From an uncultured Sutterella sp. (lineage in GTDB: Bacteria > Pseudomonadota > Gammaproteobacteria > Burkholderiales > Burkholderiaceae_F): a stretch of 64,000 nt of DNA. How positions within the stretch are numbered: the stretch's first letter is position 1; each line of letters starts with the position of its first letter. This document shows positions 47,344 through 56,863 of this stretch, one piece after another. The notes beneath the pieces were generated by a model. The model made no database searches and was not told the DNA's origin. It worked only from the letters and a program-made list of their open reading frames with translations. Both the position numbers and the translations under genes were made by a program. The stretch is taken from contig UQOW01000002.1 in assembly GCA_900542805.1 (NCBI GenBank), positions 1 to 64,000 of the forward strand, written 5' to 3'.

Positions 47344-47460
47344 TTAGAGTACACCTTGTTCGGTAAATTAGATTAATAGACAAGACTTCGCTTTAACATA
47401 TCGGTTCATTAACGGTAGATTCGGAGAAGAATTTTAACTTAATCAACGCTATTTTTCTGC

Positions 47461-47496
47461 CACAAGTCAACATAACTACTATTATGTTGACTTGTG
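47461..47496. promoter_or_regulatory. 15-bp perfect palindrome upstream of the DUF1703 gene
   Basis: CACAAGTCAACATAA and TTATGTTGACTTGTG are perfect complements around a 6-nt loop. It is located between two leftward ATPase genes, and could be an operator, a recombination site or a cruciform. TAGGGGACGTTT follows at 47509-47520, the same motif as inside the inverted repeat near 40.8 kb. Confidence 0.55.
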
Positions 47497-47609
47497 TAGA
47501 CGTGGATTAGGGGACGTTTTTCCCCGTTCGGCACCGAATTCGGCGCTTTCAGAATCGCCCGGTTCCCATTACTTCGAATCGGTTCCTTGAGGCATTTTCC
47601 GAATGCGCC

Positions 47610-48827
47610 TTAGATTGCCCAAATCGGCACCGTGCAGTTTCGGGCATCAAGCGGCAAGACGTCGGGCTTAAGACACAGAACGGCTCCCTGCCCGCGCTTG
47701 ACAGACGCATTATCAAGAAGCGAGAAAACTCCGGTCAATTCTGTACCCGGATTGGCAGTCCGTTTGATTTTAATCGGATTAACTTCGCCGTTTTGCTCTA
47801 GAAGTAAGTCGACTTCCTTCTTGTCTTTGTTCCGGAAAAAGAAAACCGGAGGCTCTTTCCCGCAACCTAGGTAGGTTTTGACGACTTCGGCTACGGCGTA
47901 GTTTTCGAGAATTGCCCCATTCATTGCTCCAGCTTGCAGAACCTCCGGGCTCGACCATCGTGTCAGATGGCAGACAAGACCGGTATCGAAAAAATACAGT
48001 TTCGGCGTTTTCACGAGCCGTTTAAGGAGATTGTTCGAATATGGCCTGAGAAGAAAGACAATGCCGAACATCCGAAGGATATCGATCCACTCTTTGGCTT
48101 GTTTTTGCAGGATTTCAGCCTCTTGTGCCACGGTGGCAAAGTTTACAAGTTGCGAGGTCCTCGCGGCCAAAATCTCCGTGAATCGATGAAATTTCAAGAC
48201 ATCGACGCGTTCGAGGATGCCCTTGACATCGCGCTCAATGTACGTGGAGATATAACTGCTATAAAAGAGGTCCCTCGGAGCCCCCTGTATCACTGCCGGC
48301 ATAGAGCCTCGGAAAATCATTTCATATAACGCGTTGATATCGCAAGGCTTTCTCTCTTTTGCGCGATTTCGGAGCCAATCACGATTGACGGCAAAGGGAC
48401 GCTGCGGAGCTCGGGCAAGTTCGGCTTGGGAAATCGACGTGAGTGATAAGACGGCAACGCGACCTGCCATCGATTCGTTTATTCCCTTCATGAGGGAAAA
48501 CGCTTCGGAACCGGTTAGCCAAAAAGCCCCGGGTTCGGCTCCGGAATCGGCGGCTCGTTTAATCGCGGAAAAAAGTTCCGGTGCGTACTGAACTTCATCG
48601 ATGAGAATCGGTGTCTTGTGCGTTTGAAGAAAAAGATCGGGGTCTTTTTTCGCAAGACTCCGCTCTGTCAAATCATCGAGCGTGACGTAACTGCGGGTGC
48701 TCCCCTGCATCAGGTGCCGGAGCATCGTCGTTTTGCCGACTTGGCGTGATCCGGTGATCAGAATGACCGGAAACCACTCGGAAGCCTGAGTGACAACGCT
48801 TTCCAAACTCCGATGAATATAGGTCAT
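47610..48827 (-). CDS. ATPase of the AAA_14/DUF4143 family
   Basis: 405 aa. N-terminal AAA_14 domain: Walker A 'ILITGSRQVGKTTMLRHL', Walker B 'TPILIDEVQYAPELFSAIKR', sensor 'GAFWLTGSEAFSLMKGINES'. The C-terminal DUF4143 domain with 'FFFRNKDKKEVDLLLEQNGE' carries a nuclease-like (Glu-Val-Asp) motif, followed by 'NPIKIKRTANPG'. Such ATPases are widespread and functionally uncharacterised. A decayed paralogue lies directly upstream. Confidence 0.87.
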   Translation of the reverse strand: MTYIHRSLESVVTQASEWFPVILITGSRQVGKTTMLRHLMQGSTRSYVTLDDLTERSLAKKDPDLFLQTHKTPILIDEVQYAPELFSAIKRAADSGAEPGAFWLTGSEAFSLMKGINESMAGRVAVLSLTSISQAELARAPQRPFAVNRDWLRNRAKERKPCDINALYEMIFRGSMPAVIQGAPRDLFYSSYISTYIERDVKGILERVDVLKFHRFTEILAARTSQLVNFATVAQEAEILQKQAKEWIDILRMFGIVFLLRPYSNNLLKRLVKTPKLYFFDTGLVCHLTRWSSPEVLQAGAMNGAILENYAVAEVVKTYLGCGKEPPVFFFRNKDKKEVDLLLEQNGEVNPIKIKRTANPGTELTGVFSLLDNASVKRGQGAVLCLKPDVLPLDARNCTVPIWAI

Positions 48828-48947
48828 TACTTAAGTCCTCGGCTAATCTGCTGTTGTGAGGTATTATAGCCGAAAGCAAACAACCTATGTGTAAATCTAA
48901 TTGATATTCTTGAAAACTTTTCAATCGACCAGTGCGACCGGGTCAAG

Positions 48948-49353
48948 TTAAAAGAAGCTTTCGAGGGACAAGTCGCCCTCCCGACGACAAGGCAGCGATT
49001 CGGGCGGAACTTTTCTTGAAAGAGCAACAAACCGGCGGAACGTTTTTTTCCGTTGCTTTTAACCTTAAGTGCGATTGTTTTCCCGCGGATATTTAAAACG
49101 AAATCGACCTCTTTATTGCCCTCGCCTTGGGCGCATGTGGCACGCGCCCTCTCCCACCAGGAACTTAACCAAGAGGCATCCGCGGCAGCAACGGCATCGG
49201 CCGAAAAATAAAGGGACGGGCGTCCAATGTCTCAAGCTCCTGCCTAACAACGGTTGTTTTGCCGATTTGACGCGGACCGAGGACGACTTGAATAAAACGT
49301 CGTGGCTCGGTAACTCGTTGTTTAATCAGGGAAAATTCTTTTCGCGTAAACAT
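48948..49353 (-). pseudogene. Decayed second AAA_14/DUF4143 ATPase gene
   Basis: The N-terminus survives with Walker A ('FIQVVLGPRQIGKTTVVRQE'). A frameshift follows, then 'ADAVAAADASWLSSWWERAR'. Most of the ATPase and middle domain are deleted, and the text resumes with 'GEGNKEVDFVLNIRGKTIAL' and, after another frameshift, 'EGDLSLESFF' and a stop. A paralogue of the intact gene to its left, now a fossil of about 400 bp. Confidence 0.75.
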
Positions 49354-49643
49354 TGAGGACCTCAAGGCCTTAATTTGCGATCTACTACGCGTCATTTTGC
49401 GAGATACAACTCGCAAAAATGCATTTTTTTAAAAGTACTCCTTCTCACGGAGTTTGTGCCCAATCCCCAGTGTGACAGCCTAAGCAATCCTAAAGCGTAT
49501 GGATTCGGGCCTCGTTTTCCTAATAGGTCGGTCGGTCGCGTTTTTCAGGTTGGGGTTTTCGCGTATTTGTCGGAGTTCGGTGCGTCTTAGGCCCTCGGTT
49601 TGGCTAAAATCCGAAAATCGGCCGAATCGGGGGGATATTCATC

Positions 49644-50060
49644 ATGGACGTTAAAAAAGACAACGCGATGTACATGCACATCGCTCAAATTGCATCCGAA
49701 CGCAGTTATGCCGTGCGGCTTAAGGTCGGGTGCGTGATTGTCAAGAACAATGCCATCATTTCCATCGGTTGGAACGGTATGCCGACCGGGTATGATAACT
49801 GTTGCGAAATGCAAGTGGACGGCAAACTCGTGACGCGTCCCGAGGTGCAGCATGCCGAACTCAATGCGATTTCCAAACTGGCGTTTAACGGCTTTTCCAG
49901 TCGCGGAGCGAGCATCTTTATCACTCACTCCCCGTGTATTCACTGTGCCCTTTTGATTCAAAAGTGCGGTATCGAGCACGTCTATTACCATGAGATTTAT
50001 CGCGATGATTCGGGTATCCGATTTCTAAAGCACGCCGGAATCAACGTCGAGCAACTATAG
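49644..50060 (+). CDS. dCMP deaminase family protein
   Basis: Zinc-dependent nucleotide deaminase, 138 aa. The zinc site is visible as 'VQHAELNAI' (His-Ala-Glu) and 'THSPCIHCALLIQKCGI' (Pro-Cys-x2-Cys). 'RSYAVRLKVGCVIVKNNAII' is the usual N-terminal region. dCMP deaminase supplies dUMP for thymidylate synthesis. A ComE-type late competence deaminase is an alternative name for the same fold. It is 27 bp upstream of the NERD-helicase gene and may be co-transcribed. Confidence 0.88.
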   Translation: MDVKKDNAMYMHIAQIASERSYAVRLKVGCVIVKNNAIISIGWNGMPTGYDNCCEMQVDGKLVTRPEVQHAELNAISKLAFNGFSSRGASIFITHSPCIHCALLIQKCGIEHVYYHEIYRDDSGIRFLKHAGINVEQL

Positions 50061-50087
50061 AGGCGGCTTTTTCTCCGGTGAACGATT

Positions 50088-51746
50088 ATGGCAAAGTTCA
50101 TTGAAAATCCACGCCGTTTTTCCGAACCTGCGCGAAGCGGTGATTTCGGGGAAGCGGCCGTCAGACGCCAGCTCGAAGTCCTGCCCGATGACTACACTGT
50201 CTTTTTAAACTACGAGGCGATGAGCCACGGCGGTCGCGTTTTAAGCGAATTTGACGATGTTGTCGTGACGCCGACGGGCGCCATTTTGGTTCTGGAAGTT
50301 AAAACGGGACAGCTTTCGGTCGACAAGACCGGCAATCTCATTCGAGACCGCAAGGAAGGCATTCTCGATATTTCCGAGCAGATTGCCACTCAGCATCGAT
50401 TGATTTTGACGCGTTTAAAGAGTCGTTTTCCGGGTAAACATCTGCGGTTTAAGCACTTTTTGGTGATTCCCTACGGGCAGATTGCAGAGACTCCCGCCTT
50501 CAATGACGTCAGTACTTGCATAATCGATTCGAAGAAAGTGCCCTTTCTGGCCGAAATCGTCCAGGACTTTAATGCCGAGTACATCGGTCCGGAAGATGTG
50601 CTTACGGATGATGAAATCGTTGAGTTTTTCAAGGGACAAATCGCTCTGACACCGGATGTCTCGGCCCTGGTTCCCGGCATTGAGTCGTTGCAAAACACGC
50701 GGGCTCGGGGTCTTTCCGAATGGATTCCGCGAATTCAGACCGCCTCGCCTGTTATTGAGGTCGAAGCACCGGCGGGAGGCGGAAAAACGCAACTGGCCGT
50801 CACACTCCTGAAAGATGCCTGCGACCGAGGGCTGCGTGCGCTTTATGTGGGATTTCATCGAAATAATGTCGAGCGACTCAGAAAAACTCCGGTGGCCTCT
50901 CGCATCGCTTTTATCGGAACCTGGCACGAATTGGCGCGCGAGTTAACTCGCGATGCAACAGATCCCGACGAGCTTATGCCCGAAGAAAGAGTCGCCTGGT
51001 TTGATTCGCTTTCCGAGGCACTGTGTCAAACACTGAAAACTACGGCCCTACCCTACGATTTGATTGTGGTCGACGGCGCCGAAGACTTTGAGTTCGACTG
51101 GATTGATGCGCTTGCCAACGCGTTGAATCCGGGCGGACATCTTTATACGTTGCGCGATCTTTTTGCTCGGGACGCGAAATCACATCCGGAGTTTGCTCCG
51201 CTCGATCATATAGTCGTTCGTTCGACCGAATCGGCCCGTGTCTCTCAGACGCGTGCTTCCGAGATGATCGCCCTCGAACTGGTGAGCCCCGAATTTACCG
51301 GGAACCCGGATTTTGTCGGCGAGAATACGATTGTTTCGTATGCGCCGAGTGAGTCCGTTCGCCGGATTACGGAAAAAGCTCTTGAAAATGCCGTTGCCGC
51401 CGGGTTTTCTCCCGAACAGATAGCCCTTTTAAGTGCAAAAGGGCTTTCCTCCTCCAAACTGTTACAAAAGGAGAGTTTGGGCGGGTACGTGCTGAAGAGA
51501 CCGACCGGACGCTTTAACCAGAACGGTGACATGATTTTTACCGACGGTGTGCTCTTTGCCGATACCGTTCGGCGATTCAAGGGGCTGCAAAGTCCCTGTG
51601 TGATTGTGACGGAATTGGATTTCGAAGAGCTCACTCGTTCCGTTCGGGCCCTCTTGTACTTGGCGATGACGCGCGCTTCGGTGCGATTGGAGCTCGTGAT
51701 GAGCGAAGCAAGCGTCCGGGCGCTCAGTAACGGTAGCGCCCGGTAG
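50088..51746 (+). CDS. NERD-domain protein with UvrD-like helicase region
   Basis: 552 aa. The N-terminal NERD nuclease-related domain spans about residues 15-130 ('GDFGEAAVRRQLEVLPDDYT', 'SEFDDVVVTPTGAILVLEVK' with the Asp and Glu-x-Lys). A helicase-type NTPase follows, with Walker A 'EVEAPAGGGKTQLAV', Walker B 'DLIVVDGAEDFEFDWIDALA' and the C-terminal 'VRRFKGLQSPCVIVTELDFE' and 'LYLAMTRASVRLELVMS'. Such NERD helicases are believed to act in DNA repair or phage defence. The Walker B motif is D-G-A-E rather than D-E-x-Q, so helicase activity may be weak. Confidence 0.8.
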   Translation: MAKFIENPRRFSEPARSGDFGEAAVRRQLEVLPDDYTVFLNYEAMSHGGRVLSEFDDVVVTPTGAILVLEVKTGQLSVDKTGNLIRDRKEGILDISEQIATQHRLILTRLKSRFPGKHLRFKHFLVIPYGQIAETPAFNDVSTCIIDSKKVPFLAEIVQDFNAEYIGPEDVLTDDEIVEFFKGQIALTPDVSALVPGIESLQNTRARGLSEWIPRIQTASPVIEVEAPAGGGKTQLAVTLLKDACDRGLRALYVGFHRNNVERLRKTPVASRIAFIGTWHELARELTRDATDPDELMPEERVAWFDSLSEALCQTLKTTALPYDLIVVDGAEDFEFDWIDALANALNPGGHLYTLRDLFARDAKSHPEFAPLDHIVVRSTESARVSQTRASEMIALELVSPEFTGNPDFVGENTIVSYAPSESVRRITEKALENAVAAGFSPEQIALLSAKGLSSSKLLQKESLGGYVLKRPTGRFNQNGDMIFTDGVLFADTVRRFKGLQSPCVIVTELDFEELTRSVRALLYLAMTRASVRLELVMSEASVRALSNGSAR

Positions 51747-52010
51747 GAGGGCTTTGAGTTCAGCTAAGAAGCCTTGATTTCTAAATGAAAAACAATATGT
51801 AAGCGATTACTTACTTAGACGCTTTTTCTGGAATCGGCTTCTCAATCGTGGGTCTGGGCGCGGCGAGACGGTAAGCGACAAGCGTTTTTTCCTCGGGAAC
51901 GTATGAAAGACACTTGGGTGGTGTTCGCCTCCTACTTCCGTCGAATGATACGAAACGCGTTAAAAACCTGTAGCATTCGCGTCGGTGGAGTTTTTTCGCC
52001 CTAAACTCTT

Positions 52011-52652
52011 ATGAACTTCTATCAAATTACCGATTTCATCGGCATTGTTGCATTCGCTTTAGCCGGAATCCTTGCCGCCCGAGGACGCAAAGTCGATCCG
52101 GTCGGTGTTTTCGTCATGGCCTTTACAACGGCCTTCGGCGGCGGACTGATTCGCGACATCATCATCGATAACCGTCCCTTTTATTGGATTGCCCATCAGG
52201 AGTACGTTTGGGTCGTGCTCTTTATGACCCTGATTGCTCCGCGTATTGTCCGCAAATTCACGGAAACGCACCTGTATGCCATCTTTATCTGGTCCGATGC
52301 CATCGGCCTTGCCGTCTTTTCCGTCGGCGGTACGGCCATGTCGACGGCAGCGGGGGTCCCGGCACTGCCCGCTGTAATCTTGGGGGTGTGCACCGGTGTT
52401 TTCGGGGGCCTGCTGCGGGACGTCTTTTTATGCCGCGTACCGATGGTCCTGTCGGATAAGCAGCCCTACGCCTTTGCCGCTTTTGCCGGAAATTGGGTGT
52501 ATCTGGGACTTGTGTATCTCGACATGTCCGTTGATACGGCGTTTATTGCTTCGGCGGTGTTCATTGCCGGTCTGCGCCTGGTGTGTTGGCACTTGGATAT
52601 GCCGTTTGTTTCGTATGGTTCCCGCAAAGGAACGGGTGACGGAACGCTTTAA
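52011..52652 (+). CDS. TRIC-family cation channel protein (YicG/UPF0126)
   Basis: Inner-membrane protein, 213 aa, with six to seven helices arranged as two glycine-rich repeats. 'TAFGGGLIRDIIIDNRPFYW' and 'GVCTGVFGGLLRDVFLCRVP' are the paired signatures of prokaryotic trimeric intracellular cation channels. The 264 bp upstream contain no gene. Confidence 0.9.
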   Translation: MNFYQITDFIGIVAFALAGILAARGRKVDPVGVFVMAFTTAFGGGLIRDIIIDNRPFYWIAHQEYVWVVLFMTLIAPRIVRKFTETHLYAIFIWSDAIGLAVFSVGGTAMSTAAGVPALPAVILGVCTGVFGGLLRDVFLCRVPMVLSDKQPYAFAAFAGNWVYLGLVYLDMSVDTAFIASAVFIAGLRLVCWHLDMPFVSYGSRKGTGDGTL

Positions 52653-52680
52653 GGTCTTTTCGACGTTTAAGATAAGAAAA

Positions 52681-52709
52681 CCGCGACGTTATCAAACGAC
52701 GTGTCGCGG
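52681..52709. terminator. Hairpin between convergent genes
   Basis: CCGCGAC (52681-52687) and GTCGCGG (52703-52709) form a 7-bp stem between the TRIC gene and the leftward hydrogenase gene, with a short T-containing tail. It is probably a shared terminator. Confidence 0.55.
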
Positions 52710-52742
52710 CTTTATGACTCCGGAATCAACCGGTCTGAACGC

Positions 52743-54527
52743 TTAAGAAAGCTTTTTTCTCAATTGCGTGAGGTCCATGACGGCTTCGGCTTCTCTTCGA
52801 TCCGTGTAGTGCGTATGGAGCAGCCGGTGCGAGGTTTCCGAGCACGGTTCTTTTAAGAATTCCGTGTACAGAATCTGCACATCGGGGTTATTGTGGCTCT
52901 GGCGCAATTGACGTTTGGAATCAATAGCATAAATGCCGGCGATACGCTTTTGCGCCCGCGTCAGATATTCGCGCTTAACACGCGGGGTTCCGCCGCCGTC
53001 AATGCAGCCGCCCGGGCACGCCATCACTTCGATGAAGTGATACGGACACGTTCCGGCTTTAATCTGATTAACAAGTTTCTGGGCATTCACAAGGCCGTGG
53101 ACCACGGCAATGCGCACGGTTCCTGCCTTGCCGAGTGTGAGCGAGGCTTCTTTAATCCATTCCATGCCGCGCACGGGTTCGTACTCTACCGGACCCAATT
53201 CCTTTCCGGTGAGAATAAAGTGCACGGTACGAATCGCCGCTTCCATCACGCCGCCTGTGGCCCCGAAAATTACGCCGGCCCCGGTGTTTTCACTCATGAC
53301 GGGGGAATCGAATTCCGACTCAGGGGTTTTAGCCAGGTCTACGCCGTACATCTGCAGCAGACGCGCAAACTCTCGGACCGTCAGGACCAAGTCCGTATCG
53401 GGCATGCCGTTTTGCCGCAGCTGCTCGCGAACGGCTTCGTCTTTCTTGGCCGTGCAGGGCATGACGGAGATAAAGCGCAACTTCTTGGGATTGACGTCCT
53501 TTTTCTTAGCAAAGTAGGTCTTGGCTAAGGCGCCGAAAATTCCCTGCGGCGAGCGCGTAGTCGAAAGGTTTTCGATGACTTCGGGATTAACCTTTTCCAC
53601 AAAATTAATCCAGCCCGGGCAGCAACTTGTCATCATCGGAAGTTTTCCGCCGTGCTCAATCCGGTCGATAAGTTCCGTGCCCTCTTCCATAATCGTGACG
53701 TCGGCGGCCCAGTTAATGTCGCAGACAAAATCGGCACCGATTTGTTTTAACGCCGTCACGATACGTTTTTCGGAATTTTCTCCGAGCGGCATCCCGAAGG
53801 CTTCTCCGAGCGTGACGCGCACGGCCGGGGCAAAAGCCACGACGGTTTTGATTTCCGGGTTATTAAACCAAGCGAGCGCCGTATCGAGTTGGTCTTTTTC
53901 CGCTAAGGCCCCGACCGGGCACACGAGCGTACACTGCCCGCATTGCACGCAGCGGGAGCTTTGACCCCACTTGTCTGTGCCGGCAATGCCGACACCGGCC
54001 CGGGTTCCGAAGCCTTCGAGTGTTAACGCAGAAAGCCCCTGTACTTTGCGACACACTTCGACGCAACGCATGCAACGGATGCACTTACTCGCATCGCGCA
54101 CAAGAGCCGTAGCCGAGTCGTCAAAGGGACGCGGCGCTTTGCGGTTTCCGTTATCGGGGTTTTGCGTGAGGCCGACGTAGACGGCCGCATCCTGCAATTC
54201 GCAGTCTCCGTGTCTCGGACAGGCGGCGCAGTTCTGGTCGTGGTCGGAAAAAAGCCATTTGACCTGCTGCTTTTGCATAGCCCGGACCGTGTCGGTACGG
54301 GTGTAAACATGCATGCCTTCGGCAATCGGCGTCGTGCATGCCGTCGTGATGCGCGATGAGGCGCCGTCGCGAATTTCCACGAGACACACGCGGCAGGTTC
54401 CCGGAGTATGGTCGATCGGAAGCAACGCGCACAGGGTCGGAATAAAGATACCGGCGCGTTTGGCAGTAGCAAGAATCGTCTCGCCTTCGTTAAATTCAAC
54501 AGGTCGGTCGTTAATGTAAGCCAGCAT
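52743..54527 (-). CDS. [FeFe]-hydrogenase catalytic subunit (group A, GltD-linked type)
   Basis: Cytoplasmic hydrogenase, 594 aa. The N-terminus has a 2Fe-2S ferredoxin domain (Cys33, 45, 48, 64), a His-Cys cluster site ('HDQNCAACPRHGDC', 96-109) and two 4Fe-4S sites (Cys149-159 and 193-203). The H-cluster domain is complete: 'TSCCPGW' (300-306), 'MPCTAKKDE' (356-364) and 'EVMACPGGCIDGGG' (500-513), with all four ligand cysteines and the proton-relay cysteine. A small-subunit-like C-terminus ends the protein. It is encoded 17 bp after a GltD-like flavoprotein gene, matching the glutamate-synthase-linked (A2) hydrogenases. It should consume or make hydrogen with ferredoxin/NAD(P)H. Maturation genes hydEFG are not in the window. 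Confidence 0.93.
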   Translation of the reverse strand: MLAYINDRPVEFNEGETILATAKRAGIFIPTLCALLPIDHTPGTCRVCLVEIRDGASSRITTACTTPIAEGMHVYTRTDTVRAMQKQQVKWLFSDHDQNCAACPRHGDCELQDAAVYVGLTQNPDNGNRKAPRPFDDSATALVRDASKCIRCMRCVEVCRKVQGLSALTLEGFGTRAGVGIAGTDKWGQSSRCVQCGQCTLVCPVGALAEKDQLDTALAWFNNPEIKTVVAFAPAVRVTLGEAFGMPLGENSEKRIVTALKQIGADFVCDINWAADVTIMEEGTELIDRIEHGGKLPMMTSCCPGWINFVEKVNPEVIENLSTTRSPQGIFGALAKTYFAKKKDVNPKKLRFISVMPCTAKKDEAVREQLRQNGMPDTDLVLTVREFARLLQMYGVDLAKTPESEFDSPVMSENTGAGVIFGATGGVMEAAIRTVHFILTGKELGPVEYEPVRGMEWIKEASLTLGKAGTVRIAVVHGLVNAQKLVNQIKAGTCPYHFIEVMACPGGCIDGGGTPRVKREYLTRAQKRIAGIYAIDSKRQLRQSHNNPDVQILYTEFLKEPCSETSHRLLHTHYTDRREAEAVMDLTQLRKKLS

Positions 54528-54544
54528 AGTCAGTTTCCTCCCGA

Positions 54545-56500
54545 TCAGTCGGCATTGGCGACCGGTTTATCAGTGTAAAAGCGGATGACGCGATAGCAAC
54601 GCATGCAGCGGGACGCTTCTTCACAGGCCTCGGCATCGGTAAATCCCGTATCGGCCGGTTGAAAGTTTTTAGAGCGAACGGCCGGATCGACACGGTGGAT
54701 GGTCATGCGCTTTTTAGGCTTACAGGGCTCGACCGTATCCCAAACGAGTTTTAATCGCATAATCAGGTCACTTGCGCGGTCACGGGGGCTAAAGCGCGAT
54801 TGACCCTTAAGGTAGGCGACAATCGATTTTGCAGCCCTGTCACCCTGCGCGAGGGCCTCGACAAGACTGGTCGGACCCGTGGCGCAGTCGCCGCCGGCAA
54901 AAACGCCGTCTACATCGGTCATCTGTGTGGCGTCGGTCTGAATATTGCCGCGCCGGCCGAGTGTCAGCCCCGAATTTTCCAGGGCTTGTGTCTCGATTTT
55001 CTGCCCGATGGCGGCAACGAGTGTTTGACAAGCGAGTGTGAACTCACTACCGGGAACCGGCTCAACACCCATGCGTCCCCGGGCATCGGGTTCGGTGGTG
55101 TGCATCTTCGTGAGGCGTACGCCCGTTAAGACGCCGTCGCGGCTTTCCAAGGCAACGGGGTTTGTGAGGAAGTGAAATTCAACGCCCTCCTCTCGGGCTT
55201 CTCGAATCTCTTCTTTATCGGCCGGCGCTTCTTTGAGTGTACGGCGATAAATGAGGTGCACACGACCTGTCGTCACTCGCCGCGCCGTGCGGCAGCAGTC
55301 CATAGCCACATTTCCGCATCCGACGACGGCAATGTCGCCGTCCATCTTGGGTTGGCGTCCTGCGATAACTTCTTTTTCAATCTCAAGGAGAAAATCGATA
55401 CCGTTTCGGTAACCCTTAAGGGTCGTATCCTCATCGGGTAGGCCCAAATACGCTCCCTTGGCACATCCGATACCGAGGAAAACGGCTTTGTAGCGAGCCT
55501 TCAAATCGGCAAGCGACATGTCGCGGCCGAGCTTTTTGCCGTAAAAGAATGCTCCCCCTAGGGATTTAACGGCATCGGTTTCGTTTTTCAGAATGTCTTT
55601 GGGGAGTCGATACGGAGGAATACCGCGAAGGGCCATGCCGCCCGATTCGGTGTCCGCATCGTAGATATCGACGGCAACGCCCTTTTGTAAGAGGTGGTAT
55701 GCGCAGTTAATCCCGGCAGGACCCACACCGACAACGGCAACCTGAGCTCGGGCGCCCTCCGGAACCGTCTTCTTAAAGAGCGAAGCAATGGTGCCTTGGG
55801 TCGCTTCGGCAATGTAGCGTTTGACTTCTTTAATGGCAAGGGGGCCTTCGAGGGCATTTCTTCTGCAGGCTTTTTCGCAGGGTCTGACGCACACGCGTCC
55901 GCAGGTTGCAACCATCGGATAGCGCTCGAGAATGACGGCACGCGCCAGAGCGTTTTGTCCGTCACGCACAAAATCCATATAACGCGGAATATTGACGTGG
56001 TCGGGGCACCCTTCGATGCAACTTGCGGTGACAACACCGTAAGAAGAAAGCACTCGAGTGTCCGTGACGGTTTTAAAGAGTTCGTCTTTAAAGTGTGTCA
56101 AAGCCGCAATCAACGGCTTGGCGCTTGTGCGTCCGATGCCGCAAAGGCTTGTTTGATCCATTTCACGGGCGGCACTTAAGACGGCATCCCAGTCAACGGT
56201 AGCTCCTTGACCGACCGCAAGGCTTGTGAGCGCTTCATCGATAATGACGGAGGCATTACGGCACGGTGTACAGCGTCCGCAGGAATTGGCTCGCACGGTC
56301 TTGTAGTAATCGGAAAGAACGCGTGCAAGAGAAACGGTTTTATCGAGAACCAAAAAGCCTGCGTGCGCAACTAGGGCGCGCATGGGGTTGTTCGGGTCGA
56401 ATTCGGCAATCGCATCAACGGGAAACCCCTCGGTTGGGCTTTCGGATTTTCGGTTATCGAAGATGCGACCGTTCCAGACACCGTATAAGATTTGTGCCAT
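54545..56500 (-). CDS. NAD(P)H oxidoreductase: NuoF-type FeS domain fused to GltD-like flavoprotein
   Basis: 651 aa from the ATG at 56500 (ribosome site AAAGGGGAG); an upstream start would add 30 residues without a site. Residues 1-140 resemble the C-terminal FeS part of NuoF/HydB ('NSCGRCTPCRNASVIIDE', 'SLCGIG'). Then comes a GltD-like module: FeS site 'CGRVCVRPCEKACRRNALEG', FAD motif 'VAVVGVGPAGINCAYHLL', 'GIPPYRLPKDIL', NAD(P) motif 'IAVVGCGNVAMDCCRTARRV' and 'GVFAGGDCATGPTSLVEALA'. A final Cys-rich segment follows. It would deliver NAD(P)H electrons to the hydrogenase downstream. The FMN/NADH-binding part of true NuoF is missing, so the flavin of the GltD module is the probable NAD(P)H site. 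Confidence 0.88.
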   Translation of the reverse strand: MAQILYGVWNGRIFDNRKSESPTEGFPVDAIAEFDPNNPMRALVAHAGFLVLDKTVSLARVLSDYYKTVRANSCGRCTPCRNASVIIDEALTSLAVGQGATVDWDAVLSAAREMDQTSLCGIGRTSAKPLIAALTHFKDELFKTVTDTRVLSSYGVVTASCIEGCPDHVNIPRYMDFVRDGQNALARAVILERYPMVATCGRVCVRPCEKACRRNALEGPLAIKEVKRYIAEATQGTIASLFKKTVPEGARAQVAVVGVGPAGINCAYHLLQKGVAVDIYDADTESGGMALRGIPPYRLPKDILKNETDAVKSLGGAFFYGKKLGRDMSLADLKARYKAVFLGIGCAKGAYLGLPDEDTTLKGYRNGIDFLLEIEKEVIAGRQPKMDGDIAVVGCGNVAMDCCRTARRVTTGRVHLIYRRTLKEAPADKEEIREAREEGVEFHFLTNPVALESRDGVLTGVRLTKMHTTEPDARGRMGVEPVPGSEFTLACQTLVAAIGQKIETQALENSGLTLGRRGNIQTDATQMTDVDGVFAGGDCATGPTSLVEALAQGDRAAKSIVAYLKGQSRFSPRDRASDLIMRLKLVWDTVEPCKPKKRMTIHRVDPAVRSKNFQPADTGFTDAEACEEASRCMRCYRVIRFYTDKPVANAD

Positions 56501-56863
56501 GTGCTCCCCTTTCTGAATAACTTGACTCCAACGTTCGATTGTACTCGGTTTGAGGGGTAAAAATGGATATGAGGACAATTCCGTCCTCACCCTCTATGAT
56601 GAAAAGGACGGGGCCCGGTACGCATCCAGACCGCGTACGTTTTTTGCAAAAACGTTTGTATGCTAAGAGCGTCAATAAATTGCGGCTAGGTTTTTCGCAC
56701 CCCATATGGCTCTCCCGCGGCAGACAACTTCGTTGTCAGCCGCGGTGTAGGGGCGTGAAAAAATGAGTGCTCCTGTCCTATCAAGAGCATCATCAATTTT
56801 CTCTTCACCGGTGTTACGTCCGGGTCCCATCAAAAGCCCCTTTTTCATTTCGCAGGAGGGACT
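56501..56863. other. Intergenic region with a strong hairpin next to IS110 remains
   Basis: Besides the hydrogenase operon promoter, a 14-bp stem (56715-56728 with 56732-56745, one mismatch, TTC loop) lies about 120 bp before the IS110 reading frame. In IS110 elements this flank encodes the bridge RNA, so the hairpin may be a left-end fossil. No gene is seen. Confidence 0.45.
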
